A stretch of 17,626 nt of DNA from an uncultured Nocardioides sp. (GTDB lineage: Bacteria > Actinomycetota > Actinomycetes > Propionibacteriales > Nocardioidaceae). Location: positions 1-17,626 of the forward strand of contig NZ_CAMPGZ010000079.1 in NCBI RefSeq assembly GCF_946885725.1, read 5' to 3'. Position 1 is the stretch's first letter. Every line of letters begins with the position of its first letter. Below, one piece after another: positions 12,566 through 17,626 of the stretch. The position numbers and the translations under genes are program-made. The notes beneath the pieces are model-generated. The model was not told the DNA's origin and did no database searches. It was given only the letters and a program-made list of their open reading frames with translations.

Positions 12566-13239
12566 CGCGCGTCCTCCTGGTCGATGACCAGGCCCTGGTC
12601 CGCGCCGGCTTCCGGCTCATCCTCGAGCGCGCCGGCATCGACGTCGTGGCCGAGGCCGCCGACGGCGAGGAGGCGGTCCGCGCCGCCACCGAGCACGCGC
12701 CCGACGTGGTACTGATGGACGTCCGGATGCCGCGCATGGACGGCATCGAGGCCACTCGTCGGATCGTCGCCGCCCAGCCCGACGTACGCGTCCTGGCCCT
12801 CACCACCTTCGACCTCGACGACTACGTGATGGCCGCGGTCCGCGCCGGCGCGAGCGGCTTCATGCTCAAGGACGTCGATCCGAGCGACCTCGTGCACGCC
12901 GTCCGGGTCGTGGCGCGAGGCGACGCGATGCTCGCGCCCGAGCTGACCCGGCGGCTGCTGCGCCGGTTCGCCGCCACCCCCACGCCCTCGCCGCTGCCCG
13001 ACGAGGTCACCGAACGCGAGGCCGATGTGCTCAGGCTCGTCGCCCGCGGCCTGTCGAACACCGAGATCGCGCAGGCGCTCTTCCTCTCGGAGGCCACGGT
13101 CAAGACCTACGTCTCGCGGCTGCTGACCAAGCTCGACCGGCGCGACCGGGTGCAGCTCGCGGTGCTCGCCTACGAGACCGGCCTGGTCCGTGCCGGCGAG
13201 CCCGCGGACGCCGTACCCGTGCGCCCGCCAGACGGCTGA
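12562..13239 (+). CDS. NarL/FixJ-family response regulator, second pair
   Basis: A 225-residue regulator. The receiver domain (about 1-120) has Asp8/Asp9 in 'LLVDDQALVR', phosphoacceptor Asp53 in 'LMDVRMPRMDG', Thr81/Thr82 and Lys103 in 'FMLKDV'. The LuxR-type HTH is at about 145-205 ('VTEREADVLRLVARGLSNTE' and 'LSEATVKTYVSRLLTKLDRR'). All phosphotransfer residues are present. Its ATG overlaps the kinase stop by 4 nt, so the pair is translationally coupled. It may bind the ACTCCGGA cluster in front of its own operon, and possibly the FNT gene 73 bp downstream, but no copy of that repeat was seen in the FNT upstream gap. Confidence 0.94.
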   Translation: MTRVLLVDDQALVRAGFRLILERAGIDVVAEAADGEEAVRAATEHAPDVVLMDVRMPRMDGIEATRRIVAAQPDVRVLALTTFDLDDYVMAAVRAGASGFMLKDVDPSDLVHAVRVVARGDAMLAPELTRRLLRRFAATPTPSPLPDEVTEREADVLRLVARGLSNTEIAQALFLSEATVKTYVSRLLTKLDRRDRVQLAVLAYETGLVRAGEPADAVPVRPPDG

Positions 13240-13312
13240 CCGCGGCATCACCGCCGCCCTCCGCGGGTACCCGACCCCCAGTAGTCACCGACGAGTGCCT
13301 CCGGAGGTCGAG

Positions 13313-14179
13313 ATGTCCGCACGCGAACCGCAGGAGGTGGCGCAGGTCGCCGCCTCGACCGGCGAGAAGAAGGTGAAGCGCACGTGGGACCGGGTGCTCG
13401 TGAGCGCGTTCCTCGCCGGCGCCTACATCGCGTTCGGCGGCATGGTCGCGATCACCGTGTCCTCCGGTCTCGACCCGGAGACCTGGGGCACGCTGCCGAC
13501 GCTGTTCACCGGTGCGGCGTTCACCCTCGGTCTGGTGCTGGTGCTGATCGCGGGCTCCGACCTCGCCACCGGCAACATGCTGCTGGTCCCGCTCGGCGCC
13601 ATGCACGGCAAGCTCGACATCGGTGACGTCGCGCGCAACCTGGGCCTGGTGCTGCTCGGCAACCTGCTGGGGGCGGTGTTCGTCGCGTACTTCCTGGCGA
13701 TCCAGAGCGGCGTCATCGGCAGCGCCGGCGCGGACTCCGGTACGGCGGCGCTCACCTACGAGCGACTGGCCGACATCGCGCTGGGCAAGGGCACGGAGTA
13801 CTCCGCGTGGGAGACGTTCCTCCGCGCGGTCGGCTGCAACTGGCTGGTGTGCCTGGCGGTGTGGATGTCGCTGGCCGCGAAGACCGTCTCCGGCAAGGTG
13901 CTCGCGGTGTTCTTCCCGATCATGGCGTTCGTCGCGATGGGTTTCGACCACGTCGTGGCCAACATGTTCTTCCTGCCGGCCGCGATCTTCGCCGGCGTCC
14001 CCGGCCTCGGCTGGGACCACACGCTGCTCAACTGGCTGCTCGCCGGCGTCGGCAACCTGGTCGGCGCGGTCGTGTTCGTGGCGACGTCGTACTGGTACCT
14101 CTTCCTCAAGGACTCATCCGAGGACGTCGCCCGAGAGTCGAACTCAGCGTCGGAGGCGGAGCCCGCCGAGCGCGGGTGA
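13313..14179 (+). CDS. Formate/nitrite transporter (FNT) family channel
   Basis: A 288-residue channel of the FocA/NirC family. Six membrane helices are visible at about 30-52, 63-82, 108-132, 172-190, 197-225 and 240-265, with a basic cytoplasmic N-terminus and an acidic C-tail. Family marks include the broken-helix loop 'AGSDLATGNMLLVPLGAM' (80-97), 'CNWLVCLAVWMS' (175-186) and 'FVAMGFDHVVANMFFLPAAI' (206-225), where His213 corresponds to the central His of FocA. FNT pentamers move formate, nitrite or hydrosulfide; the substrate cannot be set from sequence alone. The start ATG at 13313 has GGAGG 5 nt upstream, so it is not leaderless like many neighbours. It lies 73 bp after the second two-component pair and could be read through from it. 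Confidence 0.92.
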   Translation: MSAREPQEVAQVAASTGEKKVKRTWDRVLVSAFLAGAYIAFGGMVAITVSSGLDPETWGTLPTLFTGAAFTLGLVLVLIAGSDLATGNMLLVPLGAMHGKLDIGDVARNLGLVLLGNLLGAVFVAYFLAIQSGVIGSAGADSGTAALTYERLADIALGKGTEYSAWETFLRAVGCNWLVCLAVWMSLAAKTVSGKVLAVFFPIMAFVAMGFDHVVANMFFLPAAIFAGVPGLGWDHTLLNWLLAGVGNLVGAVVFVATSYWYLFLKDSSEDVARESNSASEAEPAERG

Positions 14180-14231
14180 CTCCACGGCTGACTGGGCGTC
14201 CCGATTCCTGCGACGTACGTCCGGATCAACC

Positions 14232-14262
14232 CTGTCCCGCAGACAACGCGTGGGATTAGCGT
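14232..14262 (+). promoter_or_regulatory. Predicted promoter upstream of the tandem hairpin repeat
   Basis: CTGTCC (14232-14237) and TAGCGT (14257-14262) have the same cccTGTC-to-TAGCGT distance (25 bp, start to start) as the VOC gene promoter. Transcription would begin near 14269, within the first repeat copy, giving the PhnB-like gene a leader of about 125 nt. No start codon follows the -10 closely. Confidence 0.45.
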
Positions 14263-14265
14263 CGA

Positions 14266-14318
14266 GTGGTCTCGACAAGCCCGACCACCCGAAGGTGGTC
14301 TCGGCAGGCTCGACCACC
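14266..14318. repeat. Two tandem copies of a 24-bp palindromic intergenic repeat
   Basis: Copy A (14266-14289) and copy B (14295-14318) start 29 bp apart and differ at only three or four of 24 positions: GTGGTCTCGACAAGCCCGACCACC against GTGGTCTCGGCAGGCTCGACCACC in the 24-nt span, both bounded by GTGGTC and GACCACC arms. Between the copies GACCACC (14283-14289), CGAA loop and GGTGGTC (14294-14300) form a perfect 7-bp hairpin. From memory, this GTGGTCTCGACAAGCTCGACCAC-type unit is scattered in intergenic regions of Nocardioides and relatives. It could end FNT transcription or shape the downstream leader. Confidence 0.7.
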
Positions 14319-14393
14319 ACGGGGGCACTCCGATGAGTTCCTCACCCCGCGTGGGTCGGTACGTCCAACAGGGGCTCAACCAAGGAGGAAGCG

Positions 14394-14882
14394 ATGCCCA
14401 CGATGCCCAAGGTCTACCCGTGTCTGTGGTTCGACGGCAACGCCGAGGAGGCGGTCGAGTTCTACGTGAAGCTCGTGCCGAACAGCAGCATCGACAAGGT
14501 CTGGCGCACGCCCGCCGAGACCCCGTCCGGTCCGGCCGGCCAGGTCCTCACCGTCGACTTCACCGTCGGCGGCCAGCAGCTGCAGGCGCTCAACGGCGGT
14601 CCGGACTTCACGTTCAACGAGGCGATCTCGATCGTCATCGAGTGCGAGGACCAGGCCGAGGTCGACCGGCTCTGGGAGACCCTCGCCGCCGACGGCGGTG
14701 AGCCCGGTCCGTGCGGGTGGATCAAGGACAAGTTCGGGCTGTCCTGGCAGGTCACCCCGCGACGGCTCGTCGAGCTGCTCGACGACCCCGACGAGGGCCG
14801 CGCCCGCCGCGCCATGGAGGCGATGCTCCAGATGGGCAAGATCGACATCGCCGAGCTCGAGCGCGCGGCCGACGCCGCCTGA
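14394..14882 (+). CDS. PhnB-like (3-demethylubiquinone methyltransferase-fold) VOC protein
   Basis: A 162-residue VOC-superfamily protein of the PhnB/'3-demethylubiquinone-9 3-methyltransferase' type. It shows 'VYPCLWFDGNAEEAVEFYVK', 'GQVLTVDFTVGGQQLQALNG' then 'GPDFTFNEAISIVIECEDQ', 'VDRLWETLAADGGEPGPCGW', the 'DKFGLSWQVTPRRLVELLDD' block and a C-terminal helix with 'AMEAMLQMGKIDIAELERA'. The name of the family is historical: no methyltransferase motif is present, and most members are uncharacterised, probably small-molecule binders. The start at 14394 has AAGGAGG with a 5-nt spacer; the next ATG at 14403 is less well placed. The gene lies behind the tandem repeat and a candidate promoter. 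The DUF72 gene follows after 44 bp. Confidence 0.9.
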   Translation: MPTMPKVYPCLWFDGNAEEAVEFYVKLVPNSSIDKVWRTPAETPSGPAGQVLTVDFTVGGQQLQALNGGPDFTFNEAISIVIECEDQAEVDRLWETLAADGGEPGPCGWIKDKFGLSWQVTPRRLVELLDDPDEGRARRAMEAMLQMGKIDIAELERAADAA

Positions 14883-14926
14883 CCCGGCAGGACTGTCGGA
14901 GCCGAGGAGGGTGCGATGCTGGCGAC

Positions 14927-15655
14927 GTGGCGTGGGTCGGGACCTCGGGGTGGAGCTACGACCACTGGGACCACGTGCTCTACCCGCCCGGTACGCCGCC
15001 GGCACAGCGCCTCGGCGTCTACACGCGTGAGTTCGACACGGTCGAGCTCAACGCCAGCCACTACCGCTGGCCGCGCGACGCGTCGTTCGCGAGCTGGCGC
15101 CGGCGCCTGCCGCCCGGCTTCCGGATGTCGGTCAAGGCGCCGCGCGGGCTCACCCACGCCAAGCGGCTCTACGCGCCCGAGGTGTGGGTGGACCGCATCA
15201 AGCGGTCGTGGCACGAGCTCTACGACAAGCGCGGCGTGCTGCTCGTGCAGCTCCCGCCGACCATGGAGCGTGACGACGCGCGGCTGGAGTGGTTCCTCGA
15301 CCGGCTGCCCTGGTGGCTGCCCGTCGCGGTCGAGATGCGCCACCCGAGCTGGCACGTCGAGGACGTCTACGCGCTGCTCGACCGGCGCGGTGCGGCGTAC
15401 TGCGTGATGAGCGGCGCCGGGCTGCCCTGCGTGCTCCGGGCGACCGCGCCGTTCGTCTACGTGCGGCTGCACGGGCCGTCGGACACCTGGTTGTACGGCG
15501 GTTCGTACTCCGACGACGATCTGACCTGGTGGGCCCACCGGATCCGCGAGTGGGAGGGCTCGGGCCGGGAGGTCTACGCCTACTTCAACAACGACGGCGA
15601 CGGCCACGCGGTGCGCAACGTCCGTCGCCTGCGCGAGCTGCTCGGCCAGCACTGA
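14927..15655 (+). CDS. DUF72 family (YecE-like) TIM-barrel protein
   Basis: A 242-residue protein of the DUF72/YecE family, full length. Characteristic blocks are the N-terminal 'VGTSGWSYDHW', 'YTREFDTVELNASHYRWPRD', 'FRMSVKAPRGLTHAKRL', 'GVLLVQLPPTMERDD', 'PVAVEMRHPSWHVEDVYALL', 'FVYVRLHGPSDTWLYGGSYS' and the closing 'EVYAYFNNDGDGHAVRNVRR' segment. The fold is a TIM barrel related to endonuclease IV-type metal enzymes, but the reaction is unknown. I chose GTG at 14927 because it gives the expected VAWVGTSGW start and because GATGCT, a -10-like hexamer, ends 6 nt before it; the GGAGG at 14906-14910 is too far for normal SD use. It overlaps no neighbour and precedes the reductase gene by 42 bp. 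Confidence 0.9.
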   Translation: MAWVGTSGWSYDHWDHVLYPPGTPPAQRLGVYTREFDTVELNASHYRWPRDASFASWRRRLPPGFRMSVKAPRGLTHAKRLYAPEVWVDRIKRSWHELYDKRGVLLVQLPPTMERDDARLEWFLDRLPWWLPVAVEMRHPSWHVEDVYALLDRRGAAYCVMSGAGLPCVLRATAPFVYVRLHGPSDTWLYGGSYSDDDLTWWAHRIREWEGSGREVYAYFNNDGDGHAVRNVRRLRELLGQH

Positions 15656-15697
15656 GCCGAGAAACCGACGAGAACAGTCGAGAAACGAGGACCCCCG

Positions 15698-16336
15698 ATG
15701 TCCCTCACCCGGATCCACAACCTGTCCATCTCGCTCGACGGCTTCGCGACCGGCGAGCCGCAGTCCAAGGAGGCGCCGTTCGGCCACGCCGGCGAGCGGC
15801 TGCACGAGTGGATGTTCGCGACCCGGTTCTGGGACGCGAGCAAAGGCAGCGCGGGGGCCGACGACGCCTTCGCGCAGCGGCACGAGATCGGCATCGGCGC
15901 CGAGATCATGGGCGCCAACAAGTTCGGCCCGCCCGGCTGGCAGGACGACCCCGACTGGAAGGGCTGGTGGGGGTCGAACCCGCCGTTCCACACGCCGACG
16001 TTCGTGCTGACCCACCGCCCGCGGCCGCCGATCGAGATGGAGGGCGGCACGACGTTCCACTTCCTCGACGCGAGCCCGGCCGAGGCGCTGAAGGTGGCCC
16101 AGGAGGCCGCCGACGGCCAGGACGTCCGGATCGGCGGCGGCGCCACCGTGGTGCGCGAGTTCGTCGCCGCCGGGCTGGTCGACCTGATGCACCTGGTGCA
16201 GGTGCCGATCGTGCTCGGCCGCGGCGTGCGCGTCTGGGACGGGCTCGAGGCGCTCGAGGACACCTTCGACATCGAGGCGGTGTCCACGCCCAGCGGCGTC
16301 ACGCACCTGACGTTCACCCGCAAGGCCACCTCGTGA
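15698..16336 (+). CDS. Dihydrofolate reductase / RibD C-terminal domain family protein
   Basis: A 212-residue DHFR-fold protein of the RibD C-terminal (bifunctional deaminase-reductase) family. Visible elements are the first strand 'LTRIHNLSISLDGFATGEP', the 'EIGIGAEIMGANKFGPPGW' segment (helix with the G-anchored loop), 'FVLTHRPRPPIEMEGG' and 'TTFHFLD', the NADPH-loop-like 'DGQDVRIGGGATVVREFVAA' and the end strands 'LVQVPIVLGRGVRVWDGL' and 'VTHLTFTRKA'. The GGG motif next to helix 'ATVVREF' is the usual cofactor site. Members reduce pyrimidine or folate-like compounds, but stand-alone actinobacterial copies are uncharacterised. GAGGA lies about 6 nt before the ATG at 15698. It belongs to a run of five rightward small-enzyme genes with gaps of 40-70 bp. 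Confidence 0.92.
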   Translation: MSLTRIHNLSISLDGFATGEPQSKEAPFGHAGERLHEWMFATRFWDASKGSAGADDAFAQRHEIGIGAEIMGANKFGPPGWQDDPDWKGWWGSNPPFHTPTFVLTHRPRPPIEMEGGTTFHFLDASPAEALKVAQEAADGQDVRIGGGATVVREFVAAGLVDLMHLVQVPIVLGRGVRVWDGLEALEDTFDIEAVSTPSGVTHLTFTRKATS

Positions 16337-16364
16337 GCAGCAGCGCAAACCCCTAGCCCGGGCT

Positions 16365-16394
16365 CTGGACGCCGCCCGCGCCGAGGGGCAGGGT
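16365..16394 (+). promoter_or_regulatory. Predicted leaderless promoter of the dioxygenase gene
   Basis: CTGGAC (16365-16370) and CAGGGT (16389-16394) are 18 nt apart, and the -10 ends 7 nt before the ATG at 16402. The spacing matches the other leaderless-type starts in the window. Confidence 0.45.
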
Positions 16395-16401
16395 GACCGC
16401 C

Positions 16402-17304
16402 ATGACGGCGGAGACCCACCCGGCAGAGAGCACCCAGGCGCAGCGGGAGGAGGAGCTGGTCGCGGCCGTGCTGGCGTCGGTCGACGGTACGCCGGACGCC
16501 CGGCTGCGCCAGGTCGTGACCGCGCTGGTGCGGCACCTGCACGCCTTCCTGCGCGAGGTGCGCCCCACCCAGGAGGAGTGGCAGCGCGGCATCGACTTCC
16601 TGACCGCCGTCGGCAACATCACCGACGACCGGCGGCAGGAGTTCATCCTGCTCTCCGACGTGCTCGGCGCCTCGATGCAGACGATCACGATGAACAACGA
16701 GGCGTACGCCGACGCGACCGAGGCGACCGTGCTCGGCCCGTTCTTCCTCGAGGACTCGCCCCGCATCGAGCTCGGCGGCGACATGGCCGCGGGCGCGCAC
16801 GGCCAGCCGTGCTGGGTGGAGGGCACGGTTCGGGACGTGCACGGCCGGCCCGTCGCCGGCGCCCGGATCGAGGTGTGGGAGGCCGACGAGGACGGCCGCT
16901 ACGACGTGCAGTACGACGACGGCCGGACCTGTGCGCGCGCCCACCTGTTCACCGACGCCGACGGCGGCTTCCGGTTCTGGGGCATCAGGCCCACGCCGTA
17001 CCCCATCCCGCACGACGGCCCGGTCGGCTCGCTCCTCGCCGCCACGGGTCGCTCGCCGATGCGTGCATCGCACCTGCACTTCATGGTCACCGCCGACGGG
17101 TATCGCCGGCTGGTCACTCACGTGTTCGTGCGCGACGACCCGTACCTCGCCAGCGACAGCGTCTTCGGCGTCCGGCCGTCGCTGGTGCGTGACTTCGAGG
17201 AGCAGCCCGCGGGCACCCCCACGCCCGACGGACGCCAGCTCGGCGACCGGAGCTGGAGCCGCGCCCGCTTCGACATCGTGCTCGCACCCTCTGCGGAGGG
17301 CTGA
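16402..17304 (+). CDS. Intradiol ring-cleavage dioxygenase (catechol/hydroxyquinol 1,2-dioxygenase type)
   Basis: A 300-residue non-haem iron(III) dioxygenase. An N-terminal helical dimerisation domain (about 20-110, '[20 protein letters not shown]' to '[19 protein letters not shown]') is followed by 'GPFF' and the catalytic beta-sandwich. The four iron ligands are all present: Tyr167 in 'DEDGRYDVQ', Tyr200 in 'PTPYPIP', and His224 and His226 in 'ASHLHFMV'. Such enzymes cleave catechols between the two hydroxyls to muconates. The 'DGPVGSLL', '[13 protein letters not shown]' and 'VTHVFV' blocks look closest to hydroxyquinol 1,2-dioxygenases, but the substrate is not certain. The start ATG at 16402 is preferred over GTG 16393 because of the promoter spacing. 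No maleylacetate reductase or other pathway gene is next to it here. Confidence 0.9.
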   Translation: MTAETHPAESTQAQREEELVAAVLASVDGTPDARLRQVVTALVRHLHAFLREVRPTQEEWQRGIDFLTAVGNITDDRRQEFILLSDVLGASMQTITMNNEAYADATEATVLGPFFLEDSPRIELGGDMAAGAHGQPCWVEGTVRDVHGRPVAGARIEVWEADEDGRYDVQYDDGRTCARAHLFTDADGGFRFWGIRPTPYPIPHDGPVGSLLAATGRSPMRASHLHFMVTADGYRRLVTHVFVRDDPYLASDSVFGVRPSLVRDFEEQPAGTPTPDGRQLGDRSWSRARFDIVLAPSAEG

Positions 17305-17326
17305 CCCCGAATACGCATTTGTGCTG

Positions 17327-17355
17327 TTGGTCCGCTCGGTCGCCCGCACCAGGCT
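17327..17355 (+). promoter_or_regulatory. Predicted promoter of the lipoprotein gene
   Basis: TTGGTC (17327-17332) and CAGGCT (17350-17355) are separated by 17 nt in the 95-bp gap. They give a leader of about 38 nt containing the AAGGGGG ribosome site before the ATG at 17400. No terminator hairpin for the dioxygenase gene was seen in the gap. Confidence 0.4.
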
Positions 17356-17399
17356 CGGACCGGAGGGGCCTGCGCTCGTCGGGAGCGAAGGGGGAAATC

Positions 17400-17626
17400 A
17401 TGGCGAACCGGCACATCGCGGTCCGGACCGGGCTGCTGGCCGCTGCGCTCTGCCTGGCCACGGTCGGCTGCACCGCCTCGGGCAGCCAGGACACGTCGAG
17501 CACGTCGACCGAGCCCGACCGTGTCGCGATGGAGGCCGACCTGGAGCGGCTCGCCGAGGAGACGGCGGACTTCGACCTGGTGCGTGCCGTCGTCGTGGCC
17601 ACGTCGGACGACGTGCTGCTGGAGCG
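17400..17626 (+). CDS. Secreted lipoprotein, probable serine hydrolase (5' part)
   Basis: The first 75 codons of a gene that runs off the window. The N-terminus is a lipoprotein signal: a basic start (MANRHIAVRTG), a hydrophobic core (LLAAALCLA) and a lipobox-like TVGC with Cys at about residue 25. A Ser/Thr-rich linker ('TASGSQDTSSTSTEPD') follows, then 'MEADLERLAEETADFDLVRA' and 'VVVATSDDVLLE'. The 'F..v.avVV.....vl.e' strand resembles the first strand of beta-lactamase/serine-hydrolase (class C-like) lipoproteins of actinobacteria, but the Ser-x-x-Lys motif lies beyond the edge, so this is a guess. AAGGGGG sits 6 nt before the ATG. Confidence 0.6.
   Translation, partial: MANRHIAVRTGLLAAALCLATVGCTASGSQDTSSTSTEPDRVAMEADLERLAEETADFDLVRAVVVATSDDVLLE

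Noticed and set aside
16355..16364. AGCCCGGGCT palindrome after the reductase gene as a terminator.
   Set aside because: A 10-bp palindrome with no loop cannot form a useful hairpin and is common in such DNA.
14462..17349. Very long minus-strand open frames opposite the DUF72, reductase and dioxygenase genes.
   Set aside because: No domains are visible and composition is typical of antisense frames in high-GC DNA; the plus-strand genes are clear family members.
1..17626. CRISPR arrays, tRNA or rRNA genes, insertion sequences, attachment sites and phage genes.
   Set aside because: None seen: no spaced direct repeats beyond the two-copy element at 14266-14318, no cloverleaf-like segment and no transposase or integrase motif.

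Overview
The window is GC-rich chromosomal DNA (roughly 70% G+C by eye) from an actinobacterium. Very high G/C at codon position three, ECF sigma factors with small zinc-binding anti-sigma partners, NarL-type two-component pairs, excalibur-domain secreted proteins, many genes that start without a Shine-Dalgarno site, and a dispersed GTGGTCTCGACAAGC-type repeat all fit a Nocardioides-like member of the Nocardioidaceae. This placement is from memory of such genomes; no search was run. The region looks like ordinary chromosome: no integrase, transposase, tRNA, rRNA or CRISPR was seen. About 20 complete genes, two edge-truncated genes and one broken gene fill nearly all of it. No gene-free stretch exceeds about 215 bp.

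Positions 1-4.3 kb. A GerW/YtfJ-like C-terminal fragment is followed by an SRPBCC (AHSA1-like) gene. Next is a divergently organised ECF sigma module. Leftward, a 79-aa small protein, the sigma factor and an RsrA-like zinc anti-sigma factor are joined by two 4-nt ATGA overlaps. Rightward lie a small four-helix membrane protein, a secreted His-rich helical protein and a patatin-like phospholipase. The 82-bp gap between the two sides holds mirror-image copies of GGTAAGAAC-N10/11-GCGACACCAAC, one per strand. These read as a matched pair of ECF promoters, so the sigma factor probably controls both itself and the envelope/lipid operon. This is the most interesting system in the window.

Positions 3.9-8.5 kb. 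Four leftward reading frames lie in a row (YCII, pentapeptide-DinB fusion, two-domain DUF427, and a frameshifted remnant). A secreted excalibur-thermonuclease and a stand-alone secreted excalibur protein converge on a shared strong hairpin terminator. A VOC protein and a small membrane protein follow.

Positions 8.6-14.2 kb. Two NarL/FixJ-type histidine kinase-response regulator pairs flank an oppositely oriented six-helix membrane protein. An operator-like cluster of ACTCCGGA repeats lies upstream of the second pair. A formate/nitrite (FNT) channel follows the second pair.

Positions 14.2-17.6 kb. A tandem hairpin repeat lies in front of a PhnB-like gene. After it come a DUF72 protein, a DHFR/RibD-like reductase, an intradiol ring-cleavage dioxygenase and the start of a lipoprotein. 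Several genes share a -10 hexamer (TAGCGT, TACGGT, CAGGGT and similar) ending 6-9 nt before the start codon, which indicates leaderless transcripts.
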